Assembly (NCBI RefSeq): GCF_902813185.1
Contig: NZ_LR778301.1
Coordinates: forward strand, 1,364,001 to 1,428,000
DNA length: 64,000 bases
DNA from: Denitratisoma oestradiolicum
GTDB taxonomy: Bacteria > Pseudomonadota > Gammaproteobacteria > Burkholderiales > Rhodocyclaceae
Direction: 5' to 3'
Numbering within the stretch: position 1 is the first letter of the stretch; every line of letters starts with the position of its first letter. Positions 25,268 through 33,241 of the stretch are shown here, piece after piece. Under the pieces are notes generated by a model, which saw only the letters and a program-made list of their open reading frames with translations, did not search any database and had not been told where the DNA came from. Made by a program: the position numbers and the translations under genes.

Positions 25268-28081
25268 ATGAGTGAGTCCATGAAAGTCTTGCCGATGAGC
25301 CGGAGACGGTTTCTCCAGGCCTCGGGTATCGCCGGGGCAGCGGGTGCAGCAGGGATCGGCGCGGGAGTTATGCCGGGCTTCAAAACCATAGGCAAGGCCC
25401 ATGCGGCCCCCGCGCCGGAGGCGGGGGGGGGGACGGTCATCACCAAGAGCTTTTGCCACCAGTGCCCGGCCCGTTGCGGTATCGATGTTTACACCACGAA
25501 CGGCCGAGTTCATGCAATCTACGGCACCCTCGACAATCCGATTTCCAACGGCAAGCTTTGTCCCAAGGGGCATTACGGCACCTACCTGCTGTACGATCCC
25601 GACCGATTCAAGGGGCCGATGAAACGGACAAATCCCAAGAAGGGGCGCAACGAGGATCCGAGGTTCGTGCCCATTTCCTGGGACGAGGCACTGAAGACCG
25701 CAGCCGACCGCCTGAACGCGCTGCGCGACAAGGGCGAGTCCCACCGTTTCGGCCTGCTTTTTGGTCGTGGTTGGGGCGCCACCGATGCGGGGCTGCTGGG
25801 TGATTTTGCGAAGCTTTACGGCTCACCCAATGTTGGCATCAACCATTCGTCCATGTGCTCGGATGCATCGAAGAAGGCCAAGCTCTGTGCCGACGGCAAC
25901 TACTCGTACAACTCATACGACTATGAAAACACCAACTATCTGCTGATTTTCGGGGCGAGCTTCCTCGAGTCCTTCCGTCCCCTCAACAACAACCTTCAGG
26001 CCTGGGGCACCATGCGCAGCAAGGCGCCCCGAACCATGGTCACGGTGGTCGATGTGCACACCTCGACCACGGGTGCCGCGGCTGACCGGTTGCTGCTGAC
26101 AAAGTCCGGCACCGACGGTGCGCTGGCGCTGGCGATGGCCCATGTGATCCTCACCGAGGGGCTATGGGACAGAAAGTTCGTCGGCGATTTCATCGATGGC
26201 ATAAACCGCTTCAAATCCGGCGAAATCGTCGCTATGGCCTATAGCCAGGAGGATCTGGCAAAGCGTCGTGAGCTTGAGGCTGCCGCTGCGGTCAAGAAGA
26301 CAGAGTCCGACAAGAAAGCGCTGGCCGATAAAGCCAAGCTCCAGGCCGACATCGACAGCTTGCGCGTCAAGATCGAAGAATCGGATGACGAAAAAATCAT
26401 CCCCGGCCTCAAGAAAGCGCTGGCCGATCTTGAAAAGAAGGCTGAGGGCGCAGACAAACTGGCCGCGGCCATCAAGGAGCAACGAGGCGCGCTGGGACAG
26501 AATGCCAAGCCGCAACCTGACCCCGCAGTTGGCGAAACGATCTTCAGGGAAAAATGGACGCTGGGTCTGCTGGAGTGGTGGAATGCCGTGTTGAAGGACT
26601 GCACTCCCGAATGGGCGGAAAAGATCACCACGATACCGGCCAGGGAGATCAAGGCGGTGGCAAAGGAATTTGGTTCCACGCGCCCGGCCATTGCGCTGTT
26701 TGAACGTGGTGCCACCGCCCACACCAATGGCATCTACAACGGCATGGCGATCCATGCGCTCAACGCCCTGGTCGGTTCACTCTTTGCCAAGGGCGGACTG
26801 GGTTATCAATCCAGTGTGCCCTGGGGCAAGGTATCGGTGAAGGCCGACAAGTTCATGGACAGCTATGCCATGTCCAGCGACCGCAAGAAGCCTCGCATCG
26901 ACAAAGTGAAGACCGATGCCTGGCCGATGGCCAGCAACATGATGCAGGAGATTGCCAAGAACCATCTCAAGGGCGATCCCTACAAGATGGACACTCTGAT
27001 GTTCTACCTGACTGGGCCGATTTTCTCCGGCCCGGAATGCAAGGACTGGGAAAAGTCGATGGCAGAAACTTATGTTATCGATACCTCTCCCTACCCTGGT
27101 GAAACGGCGGTCTTCGCCGACCTGATCCTGCCGGACCACAGCTACCTCGAACGTCTACAGATCGCCGACACCTACCCCTTCCAGGGTTATCCGATAGCGA
27201 TGATCCGCACACCGGCGATCAAACCGCTCTACGATACCAAGGTCTTCGGTGACGTCCTCATCGAGATCGGCAAGCGGATCCAGGGACCGATGGGGGAATA
27301 CTACAAACAGCTCGGCAATACTGAGTCGATGATCAAACAGATGGCCAAGGGCTTCGAGGAAAAGCCGGGCTCCAACGGGGTCAACAGCTACGAGAGCTTT
27401 GTCCAGAAGGGCGTCTGGTTCAAGAAGCCCTATGGCTACCGTCAGGTCGCGGGAGAGTTCTACTTCTGGGATGGAGATACCAAATCGTATTCCAAACAGA
27501 TGGTTCCGGCTGAGGTCAAGGACAAACTGCTCAAAACGCCCTCCGGCAAATATGAATTCAAGTCCGGCTATTTGGCAGACGAGCACCACGCCCACTATGT
27601 GCACGAGAAGCTGGGCATCGACCTGGAACTGGTGGGTTTTCCCCAGTACATCCCGGCCAGGCATCCCGGCGGTGGCGACCTACACTTCGTTTCGCCCAAG
27701 CTGGCGGCCCAGGCCGAAGGGCGTCAGGCCAATCTTCCCCATGCATCGGCGTTCATGCAGCCTACCCAGGGTGGCAAGCGCGAGGTGTTCCTGGAAATCC
27801 ATCCGGAAACCGCAGCCAAGCGGGGCATCAGGAATGGTGACAGGGTGCGGGTGAAGAACGATATCGGCGCCATTGAGGTTGTCGCCCGCCTGTACACCGG
27901 CATCCGGCCCGATACAGTGGCCTTGCCCATGATTCATGGCCACTGGGCCCAGGGGCGCTGGGCCACGGCCAAGGAGCGCAATGTCTCCGGCAGCACCAAT
28001 GAAATCACCGCCAATGTTTCCGAACCCATCTCCGGTCTGGCTTGCTATCACACCGGCAAAGTGTTCGTTGAGAAAGTCTGA
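25268..28081 (+). CDS. arxA: Molybdopterin oxidoreductase, ArxA-like arsenite oxidase catalytic subunit
   Basis: A 937-residue DMSO-reductase-superfamily enzyme exported by Tat (SRRRFLQASG, residues 11-20). The 4Fe-4S ligands are Cys63, Cys66, Cys70 and Cys98; the Mo ligand is predicted as Cys197 (NHSSMCSD). Residues 165-170 read FGRGWG, which I recall as the ArxA-type motif that separates ArxA from ArrA. With the ferredoxin, NrfD and TorD genes behind it and arsenic genes nearby, an anaerobic arsenite oxidase is the best call. Arsenate, thiosulfate, polysulfide or tetrathionate reductase remain alternatives. About residues 327-415 form a Lys/Glu/Ala-rich, coiled-coil-like insertion that makes the protein longer than expected. 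A GGAGG site precedes the ATG. Confidence 0.75.
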   Translation: MSESMKVLPMSRRRFLQASGIAGAAGAAGIGAGVMPGFKTIGKAHAAPAPEAGGGTVITKSFCHQCPARCGIDVYTTNGRVHAIYGTLDNPISNGKLCPKGHYGTYLLYDPDRFKGPMKRTNPKKGRNEDPRFVPISWDEALKTAADRLNALRDKGESHRFGLLFGRGWGATDAGLLGDFAKLYGSPNVGINHSSMCSDASKKAKLCADGNYSYNSYDYENTNYLLIFGASFLESFRPLNNNLQAWGTMRSKAPRTMVTVVDVHTSTTGAAADRLLLTKSGTDGALALAMAHVILTEGLWDRKFVGDFIDGINRFKSGEIVAMAYSQEDLAKRRELEAAAAVKKTESDKKALADKAKLQADIDSLRVKIEESDDEKIIPGLKKALADLEKKAEGADKLAAAIKEQRGALGQNAKPQPDPAVGETIFREKWTLGLLEWWNAVLKDCTPEWAEKITTIPAREIKAVAKEFGSTRPAIALFERGATAHTNGIYNGMAIHALNALVGSLFAKGGLGYQSSVPWGKVSVKADKFMDSYAMSSDRKKPRIDKVKTDAWPMASNMMQEIAKNHLKGDPYKMDTLMFYLTGPIFSGPECKDWEKSMAETYVIDTSPYPGETAVFADLILPDHSYLERLQIADTYPFQGYPIAMIRTPAIKPLYDTKVFGDVLIEIGKRIQGPMGEYYKQLGNTESMIKQMAKGFEEKPGSNGVNSYESFVQKGVWFKKPYGYRQVAGEFYFWDGDTKSYSKQMVPAEVKDKLLKTPSGKYEFKSGYLADEHHAHYVHEKLGIDLELVGFPQYIPARHPGGGDLHFVSPKLAAQAEGRQANLPHASAFMQPTQGGKREVFLEIHPETAAKRGIRNGDRVRVKNDIGAIEVVARLYTGIRPDTVALPMIHGHWAQGRWATAKERNVSGSTNEITANVSEPISGLACYHTGKVFVEKV

Positions 28082-28092
28082 GGAGCTGAAAA

Positions 28093-28848
28093 ATGACTAA
28101 ATGGGGAATGGTCATCGACCTGGAAAAATGTACCGGCTGTCAGGCCTGTACTGCGGCCTGTGGCATGGAGAACAGCCGACTGCCCGGCGAGCACTGGCAG
28201 GATGTCATCTTTTTTCACGAAGGAGAATTTCCGAGTACGCAACTGAAGTGGTTTCCCCGGCCCTGCATGCACTGTGAGAATCCGTCCTGCGTTGCGGTCT
28301 GTCCGACCCGGGCCACCTATAAGTCGGAGGATGGTCATGTGCTGGTGGACTGGGAGCGCTGTATCGGTTGCAAGTACTGCATGATTGCCTGTCCCTATGG
28401 TGTGCGCTTCTATACCGAGGAAAAACCCTCCTATGGCGGCCCGGACATGAAGCAGGTATTCAAGGGCGAAGAAGGCCGCTCCTGGAGTCCGCCCTGGAAG
28501 TCGCCCCAGGAAGATTGGAAACATGGTGTGGGCGTTCAGCCCCACGATGTCGTGTCCAAATGCACCTTCTGTTACCACCGGGTATCCAAGGCGCCCAAGG
28601 GAACAGTTGATCTTGATCCCCAGAATCCTGCAACCCGGGAGTTCACGCCTGCCTGTGTCGTGACCTGCGGCCCTGGTGCCCGGCTTTTTGGCGACCTGTC
28701 GAATCCGAATTCGGAGGTGTCCAGGCAGATTGCCAACAAGAATGGCGTGCGCCTGCTGGATCACCTCGGCAACAAGCCCCAGGTCTACTACCTCACCGGC
28801 GAAGGCGGCTCCGTTCCGGCCGATCGCTCCACCAAGCCCAAGGTCTAA
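28093..28848 (+). CDS. arxB: 4Fe-4S ferredoxin-type electron transfer subunit, ArxB-like
   Basis: A 251-residue PsrB/DmsB-type subunit with four cysteine clusters: CTGCQACTAACG, CMHCENPSCVAVCPT, CIGCKYCMIACPYG, and CTFC combined with a later CVVTC. These bind four 4Fe-4S clusters that link the molybdenum subunit to the membrane subunit. There is no signal peptide; it is expected to cross the membrane with the Tat-exported partner. GAGGAG lies just upstream of the start, 11 bp after arxA. A cysteine-poor loop (about residues 118-155) is longer than in short PsrB proteins. Confidence 0.88.
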   Translation: MTKWGMVIDLEKCTGCQACTAACGMENSRLPGEHWQDVIFFHEGEFPSTQLKWFPRPCMHCENPSCVAVCPTRATYKSEDGHVLVDWERCIGCKYCMIACPYGVRFYTEEKPSYGGPDMKQVFKGEEGRSWSPPWKSPQEDWKHGVGVQPHDVVSKCTFCYHRVSKAPKGTVDLDPQNPATREFTPACVVTCGPGARLFGDLSNPNSEVSRQIANKNGVRLLDHLGNKPQVYYLTGEGGSVPADRSTKPKV

Positions 28849-28860
28849 GGAGGATTTGTC

Positions 28861-30141
28861 ATGCAATCCAGTTCCGATCCCAAAACCCTTGCTGAAGTCT
28901 TCGGTTTCCTCGGGGATTTACACCGTAAAGAGGGAACCACCACTTTCATCAAGCTCTGTCTTTCCCTGGGCAGGGAACCATCCGTCGCGACGAAATGGTG
29001 GCAGGCCTCCCTGCTGGTGACTGCTGTTTGCCTGCTGTTCGTGCTTTACCAGTTGATTTTTGTCGGCCACGCCGCCTTCAATACATCGAGTGACGGCATC
29101 AACTGGGGTATGGCGGTCTCCACCTATGTGTTCTTTGCCCTGACCTCTTCCGGGCTGACCATGGTGGCATCCCTGGCGACAGTTTTCGGCTTCAAACAGT
29201 TCTATCCAGTGGCCAAGCGCTGCATCTATCTGGCGATCATCACCCTGATCTCGGGTTTCACGGTACTGGCCCTGGAACTGGGTCATCCTTTCCGCATGCT
29301 CTGGTCGATTCCGACGGGCATGCAGATCATGAGCCCGATGTTCTGGATGGGTGTCTTCTACCTGATTGATCTGGTGCTGCTGATCATCAAGCTGTATTTG
29401 CTATGGCAGGAGGAGTGGGACAGTCCTCGTTCCAATGCGGTTGGTGTGGCAGGTTTCATCGCCGTAATCCTGGCTTCGGGCATGCTGGGCCTGGTATTCG
29501 GTTCCCTGTCGATGCGTCCCATGTGGTACGGTTCCTTCACCTCGATCTATTTCATTATCACGGCGGCACTGTCCGGCGCAGCCGCGATCGTGGTGACCAC
29601 CTACATGGCTTATGACTTCAATCGAAGCAATATGCCCGAGCCCCTGCGAGGATTGGCCAGTGGACCTCAGTTGCCACGGGTGTTTGCGGCATTCATCGGC
29701 ATTACGCTGGTGATGTTCGTAACCCGCTTCTGGGTCGGACTATGGAGCAATCTGGACGGACTGGATGGTTTCCAGGCCTTGGTCAGGACGCCGCTATTCC
29801 ATCTTGAACTCTGGTTGGGGCTGTGTCTGCCCTTCTACCTGATGGCTTCTCCATCGACCCAGACCAACACCCAAAAACAACTGATCGCAGCATTTCTGGT
29901 TCTGGGTGCCATGTTCATCAACCGGTACGAGTTCGTTATCGGCGGGCAACTGGTGCCCATGTTCAAGGGAACCTGGGTCAACGACCTGATACCTTATACC
30001 CCATCTCTAACGGAGTGGGCCTTGACCCTGCTTGGCCTCTCCCTGTGCCTCGCGTTGTACGCACTGGGCGAGAAGGTTCTGAAGCTCTCGGCCATGCCGT
30101 CGGTGGTTGAGATGGAGAAGCCTGGGGTTGCGCAAGCCTGA
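28861..30141 (+). CDS. arxC: NrfD/PsrC-type membrane quinone-interacting subunit, ArxC-like
   Basis: A 426-residue polytopic membrane protein with about ten hydrophobic helices, of the NrfD/PsrC family that anchors molybdoenzymes and exchanges electrons with the quinone pool. Helices include SLLVTAVCLLFVLYQLIFVG (about residues 57-76) and GVAGFIAVILASGMLGLVFG. In the Arx model it passes electrons from arsenite to quinone. AAGGAGG precedes the start, 12 bp after arxB. A hairpin between this gene and the next may limit readthrough. Confidence 0.88.
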   Translation: MQSSSDPKTLAEVFGFLGDLHRKEGTTTFIKLCLSLGREPSVATKWWQASLLVTAVCLLFVLYQLIFVGHAAFNTSSDGINWGMAVSTYVFFALTSSGLTMVASLATVFGFKQFYPVAKRCIYLAIITLISGFTVLALELGHPFRMLWSIPTGMQIMSPMFWMGVFYLIDLVLLIIKLYLLWQEEWDSPRSNAVGVAGFIAVILASGMLGLVFGSLSMRPMWYGSFTSIYFIITAALSGAAAIVVTTYMAYDFNRSNMPEPLRGLASGPQLPRVFAAFIGITLVMFVTRFWVGLWSNLDGLDGFQALVRTPLFHLELWLGLCLPFYLMASPSTQTNTQKQLIAAFLVLGAMFINRYEFVIGGQLVPMFKGTWVNDLIPYTPSLTEWALTLLGLSLCLALYALGEKVLKLSAMPSVVEMEKPGVAQA

Positions 30142-30165
30142 TGGACTGATCCTGATACTTTGACC

Positions 30166-30193
30166 GGCCGGCAGGGAAGTATTCCTGCCGGCC
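30166..30193 (+). terminator. Hairpin between arxC and arxD
   Basis: GGCCGGCAGG (30166-30175) pairs with CCTGCCGGCC (30184-30193) over an 8-nt loop and is followed by ATTGTTTG. The T content is modest, so it is a partial terminator or an mRNA-stability element that would lower expression of the chaperone gene relative to arxABC. Confidence 0.6.
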
Positions 30194-30205
30194 ATTGTTT
30201 GATCG

Positions 30206-30997
30206 ATGCAAATGAAAACCGAGAATTCAATCGAGCAAGCCTTCTGGCTCACCATGGCCAATGTGTTCCTGCCTCCGATGCATCCGGAAGTGTTTGTCGT
30301 ATCCCGGAACTGGCTGGCCGATGATCTTCAAGAAATGTGCGATGCCTTGGGTCTCGATCTGCTGCCGGATCTGAAACAGTTACGGCGCAATCTGGCCGGT
30401 CTGGCATCCCATGAGATCCTGTTGGTGGATTACAGCCATCTCTTTCTGCAACCTCCGGCTCCGGCGTCACTGAATCTGTCCCGCTATGTGGATGGTGGTA
30501 TCAACGGACCCTGTATGGATGCCCTGGAGAACGCCTATCGGCGGGCGGGTGTGACTCAGAGTGAGCGGATGCGCGACCTGCCCGACCATGGGGCCATGCA
30601 GATGGAAACCCTGGCTTTCCTGCTTGGAGAGGATTTTCAGGAGGCTGCTGATTTTGCTCGCCTGTGTCTGGTGGGGGCGTTGCCGAGACTTGCCCAAACA
30701 GTGGACGAGGAGTCACCCAATTCCCCCTATGCGCCGCTGTCCCGAATTGCCGCTGGCGCCATCACCCGGTTCACCCAGGAAGCTCATCCTTCGGCAAGCC
30801 AGAAAAAGCGCCGTCACGATGTCTCCGTAGGCGTCTGGCGCCACTGTAAATCCTGTGACCAGCCCTTTGCCCGGGAAAAGGAAATCCAGATCATGACCCG
30901 TGCCCTGGCGCAGGCCGGATTGCCGGCCACACACCTGGAGCGTTGCCCGGATTGCCGCGACGCGGTCAGCGGATTTTTCAAGCGCAGCCTGACATAG
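30206..30997 (+). CDS. arxD: TorD-like molybdoenzyme chaperone with C-terminal zinc ribbon, ArxD-like
   Basis: A 263-residue protein. Residues about 1-195 are an all-helical TorD/DmsD-family domain (SHEILLVDYSHLFLQPP, DHGAMQMETLAFLLGEDF), which escorts the Tat-exported molybdenum subunit and helps cofactor insertion. After it comes an extra segment with two Cys pairs, Cys214/Cys217 and Cys247/Cys250 (CKSC and CPDC), which looks like a zinc ribbon. No Shine-Dalgarno is evident at ATG 30206 or at ATG 30212, so the start is uncertain by two codons. It lies 64 bp after arxC, behind a hairpin. Confidence 0.82.
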   Translation: MQMKTENSIEQAFWLTMANVFLPPMHPEVFVVSRNWLADDLQEMCDALGLDLLPDLKQLRRNLAGLASHEILLVDYSHLFLQPPAPASLNLSRYVDGGINGPCMDALENAYRRAGVTQSERMRDLPDHGAMQMETLAFLLGEDFQEAADFARLCLVGALPRLAQTVDEESPNSPYAPLSRIAAGAITRFTQEAHPSASQKKRRHDVSVGVWRHCKSCDQPFAREKEIQIMTRALAQAGLPATHLERCPDCRDAVSGFFKRSLT

Positions 30998-31022
30998 GCT
31001 GCCTGTTCCTCATCCAGCGAGA

Positions 31023-31250
31023 CTACTTGCGGGATTCGGCCCGCTCGTACCAGTCCTTGCTGGCATTGACCACCTTCACCACCGGCAGCATCACCGGCAC
31101 CTCGATCAGTACCCCCACCACCGTGGCCATGGCGGCGCCGGACTCGAAGCCGAACAGACTGGTGGCGGCTACCGCCAGCTCGAAGAAATTGGAGACGCTG
31201 ATCAGGGCCGAGGGGCAGGCGATGATCGGCGGCTTCAGGGAAACCGCCAC
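31023..31250 (-). pseudogene. Remnant of a second acr3 (C-terminal fragment)
   Basis: About 65 codons match the C-terminus of the intact Acr3 encoded at 32165-33232, from IACPSALI to the end ([20 protein letters not shown]). By eye they are about 87% identical with one codon deleted. Before this stretch the sequence (AVSLKPP) is unrelated, so the first 80% of the gene is gone. It is in the opposite orientation to the intact copy, between arxD and arsR. It is unlikely to make a functional transporter. Confidence 0.85.
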
Positions 31251-31381
31251 ACGGGGCGTGAAGGCGGGATGGCTGCAAAGGGGTCAATAGCCCTTGTTCG
31301 CCGGGTAACTAAGCTACCGTACGAAACTGCTGGCCCTTTTCCCCTCTTGCTTCGTTCATTTATTTCGACGATACTGGAAAT

Positions 31382-31744
31382 ATGGAAACACTAGCTGCCG
31401 CTGAACTGCTCGCCGCCCTGGGGCATGAGTCCCGTCTCGCCATCTTCCGCCTGCTGGTCCAGGCGGGGAGGGAGGGCATGGTGGTCAGCGCCATCGGCGA
31501 GCAACTGTCCATGGCACCCGCGACCCTGTCCTTTCACCTCTCGCACCTGACCCGGGTGGGGCTGATCATCGGGCATAGGGAAAGCCGTTTCATCCGCTAC
31601 TGCGCCGAATACGCCACCATCGACGAGCTGATCGCCTTTCTCACCCGCAACTGCTGCCAGGGCGAGGCCTGTCTCACCACAACCCGCGACGCGAAGGGTG
31701 CGGGCCGTGCCTCACCCCATCCTACGACTACGAAACGAGCATGA
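31382..31744 (+). CDS. arsR: ArsR family arsenic-responsive repressor
   Basis: A 120-residue ArsR/SmtB repressor. The winged helix-turn-helix is LGHESRLAIFRLL ... LSMAPATLSFHLSHLTRVGLI. The predicted As(III) site is C-terminal: Cys91, Cys92 and Cys97 (NCCQGEAC), very like the atypical Cys site of the Acidithiobacillus ferrooxidans ArsR, not the helix-3 site of plasmid ArsR. Arsenite binding should release it from the promoter. It overlaps arsC by 4 bp (ATGA), so arsR-arsC-acr3 are one operon. Confidence 0.93.
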   Translation: METLAAAELLAALGHESRLAIFRLLVQAGREGMVVSAIGEQLSMAPATLSFHLSHLTRVGLIIGHRESRFIRYCAEYATIDELIAFLTRNCCQGEACLTTTRDAKGAGRASPHPTTTKRA

Positions 31745-32154
31745 CTGCACCCAAGACCGTCCTGGTGCTATGCACCGGAAACTCCTGCCGCTCCCAGATG
31801 GGGGAGGCGCTGCTGAATCATGACCTGGCCGGCCGGGTTCGCGCCCTGTCTGCCGGCACCCGGCCCCAGCCCAAGGTTGCCGATGGCGCCCTCGAGGCCC
31901 TGAAACAACTCGGGCTGCCCACCGATGAACTTCATCCCAAGGATGTGGCGGCGGTGATGGACGAGGACATCGATCTGGTGGTCACGGTCTGCGACAACGC
32001 CAGGGAAAGCTGCCCCGTCTTCCCTCGGCCGGTCCCCCGCATCCATCTGCCTTTCCATGATCCCCACGGGGAGCCCCTGGAAAGCTTCATCCGGGTGCGG
32101 GACGAGATCCGCGCCCGTCTGATTCCCGCGGTGCGGGAAGCCCTGGACCTGTAA
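31741..32154 (+). CDS. arsC: Thioredoxin-coupled arsenate reductase ArsC
   Basis: A 137-residue low-molecular-weight-phosphatase-fold arsenate reductase. The P-loop is CTGNSCRS (Cys11 to Ser18), and the redox pair is Cys84 and Cys91 (VCDNARESCPVFP). The spacing matches the Cys10/82/89 triad of the pI258 ArsC. It reduces arsenate to arsenite in the cytosol for export by Acr3. The ATG overlaps the arsR stop; acr3 starts 11 bp downstream behind AAGGAGG. Confidence 0.95.
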   Translation: MTAPKTVLVLCTGNSCRSQMGEALLNHDLAGRVRALSAGTRPQPKVADGALEALKQLGLPTDELHPKDVAAVMDEDIDLVVTVCDNARESCPVFPRPVPRIHLPFHDPHGEPLESFIRVRDEIRARLIPAVREALDL

Positions 32155-32164
32155 GGAGGATTGC

Positions 32165-33232
32165 ATGAGTGTGCAGTGCGAAGTTGCGACGAAAGCGGAA
32201 GTGGGGTTGCCCATGGGATTCTTCGAGCGTTACCTGACCGTATGGGTGTTTCTCTGCATTGTCGCCGGCATCGGCCTGGGCCAACTGGCGCCGGGGCTGT
32301 TCCAGGCCGTCGGTCGGATGGAAGTTGCCCGGGTCAATCTGCCGGTGGGTCTGCTGATCTGGGTGATGATCATCCCGATGCTGGTCAAGGTGGATTTCGG
32401 CGCCCTGCATGAAGTCCGCCAGCATGTGCGGGGCATCGGCGTCACCCTGTTCGTGAACTGGCTGGTGAAACCCTTTTCCATGGCCTTCCTGGGCTGGCTG
32501 TTCATCCGCCATCTGTTCGCGCCCCTGCTGCCCGTCGGGCAGATCGACAGCTACATCGCCGGCCTGATCCTGCTTGCCGCTGCGCCCTGCACCGCCATGG
32601 TCTTCGTCTGGAGCCGGCTGTCCAACGGCGACCCGCTGTTCACCCTGTCCCAGGTGGCCTTGAACGACAGCATCATGGTGGTGGCCTTCGCGCCCCTGGT
32701 GGCCTTCCTGCTGGGTATCTCGTCCATCATCGTGCCCTGGGACACCTTGTTCACCTCGGTACTGCTCTATATCGTCATCCCGGTGATCCTGGCCCAGCTT
32801 TGGCGCCGTTCCCTGCTGAAGGGAGGCCAGGGGGCCTTCGATGCCGCCATGGAGAGGATCGGTCCCTGGTCCATTTCGGCCCTGCTGGCGACCCTGGTGT
32901 TGTTGTTTGCCTTCCAGGGGGAGGCCATCTTGAAGCAGCCCCTGGTCATCGCCCTGCTGGCGGTGCCCATCCTGATCCAGGTGTTCTTCAATTCCGCCCT
33001 GGCTTACTGGCTCAACCGGGTCGTGGGGGAAAAGCACAACATCGCCTGCCCCTCGGCCCTGATCGGCGCCTCCAACTTCTTCGAGCTGGCTGTGGCCGCC
33101 GCCATCAGCCTCTTTGGCTTCGAGTCCGGCGCGGCCCTGGCCACGGTGGTGGGCGTGCTGATCGAGGTGCCGGTGATGCTGCTGGTGGTGAAGGTGGTCA
33201 ATGGCAGCAAGGGTTGGTACGAGGCCCGCTAG
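32165..33232 (+). CDS. acr3: Arsenite efflux transporter Acr3
   Basis: A 355-residue membrane protein with ten predicted helices, of the Acr3 (BART) family. The conserved thiolate Cys142 sits in AAAPCTAMVFVWSRLSNGDP, and the end FFNSALAYWLNRVVGEKHNI is typical. It exports arsenite using the proton gradient. The start at 32165 has a strong AAGGAGG site and adds a short cytosolic leader with a cysteine; ATG 32213 would begin directly at the first helix. It is the last gene of arsR-arsC-acr3 and converges with the MFS gene 10 bp on. Confidence 0.95.
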   Translation: MSVQCEVATKAEVGLPMGFFERYLTVWVFLCIVAGIGLGQLAPGLFQAVGRMEVARVNLPVGLLIWVMIIPMLVKVDFGALHEVRQHVRGIGVTLFVNWLVKPFSMAFLGWLFIRHLFAPLLPVGQIDSYIAGLILLAAAPCTAMVFVWSRLSNGDPLFTLSQVALNDSIMVVAFAPLVAFLLGISSIIVPWDTLFTSVLLYIVIPVILAQLWRRSLLKGGQGAFDAAMERIGPWSISALLATLVLLFAFQGEAILKQPLVIALLAVPILIQVFFNSALAYWLNRVVGEKHNIACPSALIGASNFFELAVAAAISLFGFESGAALATVVGVLIEVPVMLLVVKVVNGSKGWYEAR

Positions 33233-33241
33233 CCCGGATCG

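Noticed and set aside
25268..28081. Steroid C25 dehydrogenase (S25DH) as an alternative identity for the molybdenum enzyme
   Set aside because: Known S25DH enzymes are type II DMSO-reductase family with a heme b gamma subunit. Here the predicted Mo ligand is Cys, the third gene is a NrfD protein, and the chaperone and arsenic genes point to Arx.
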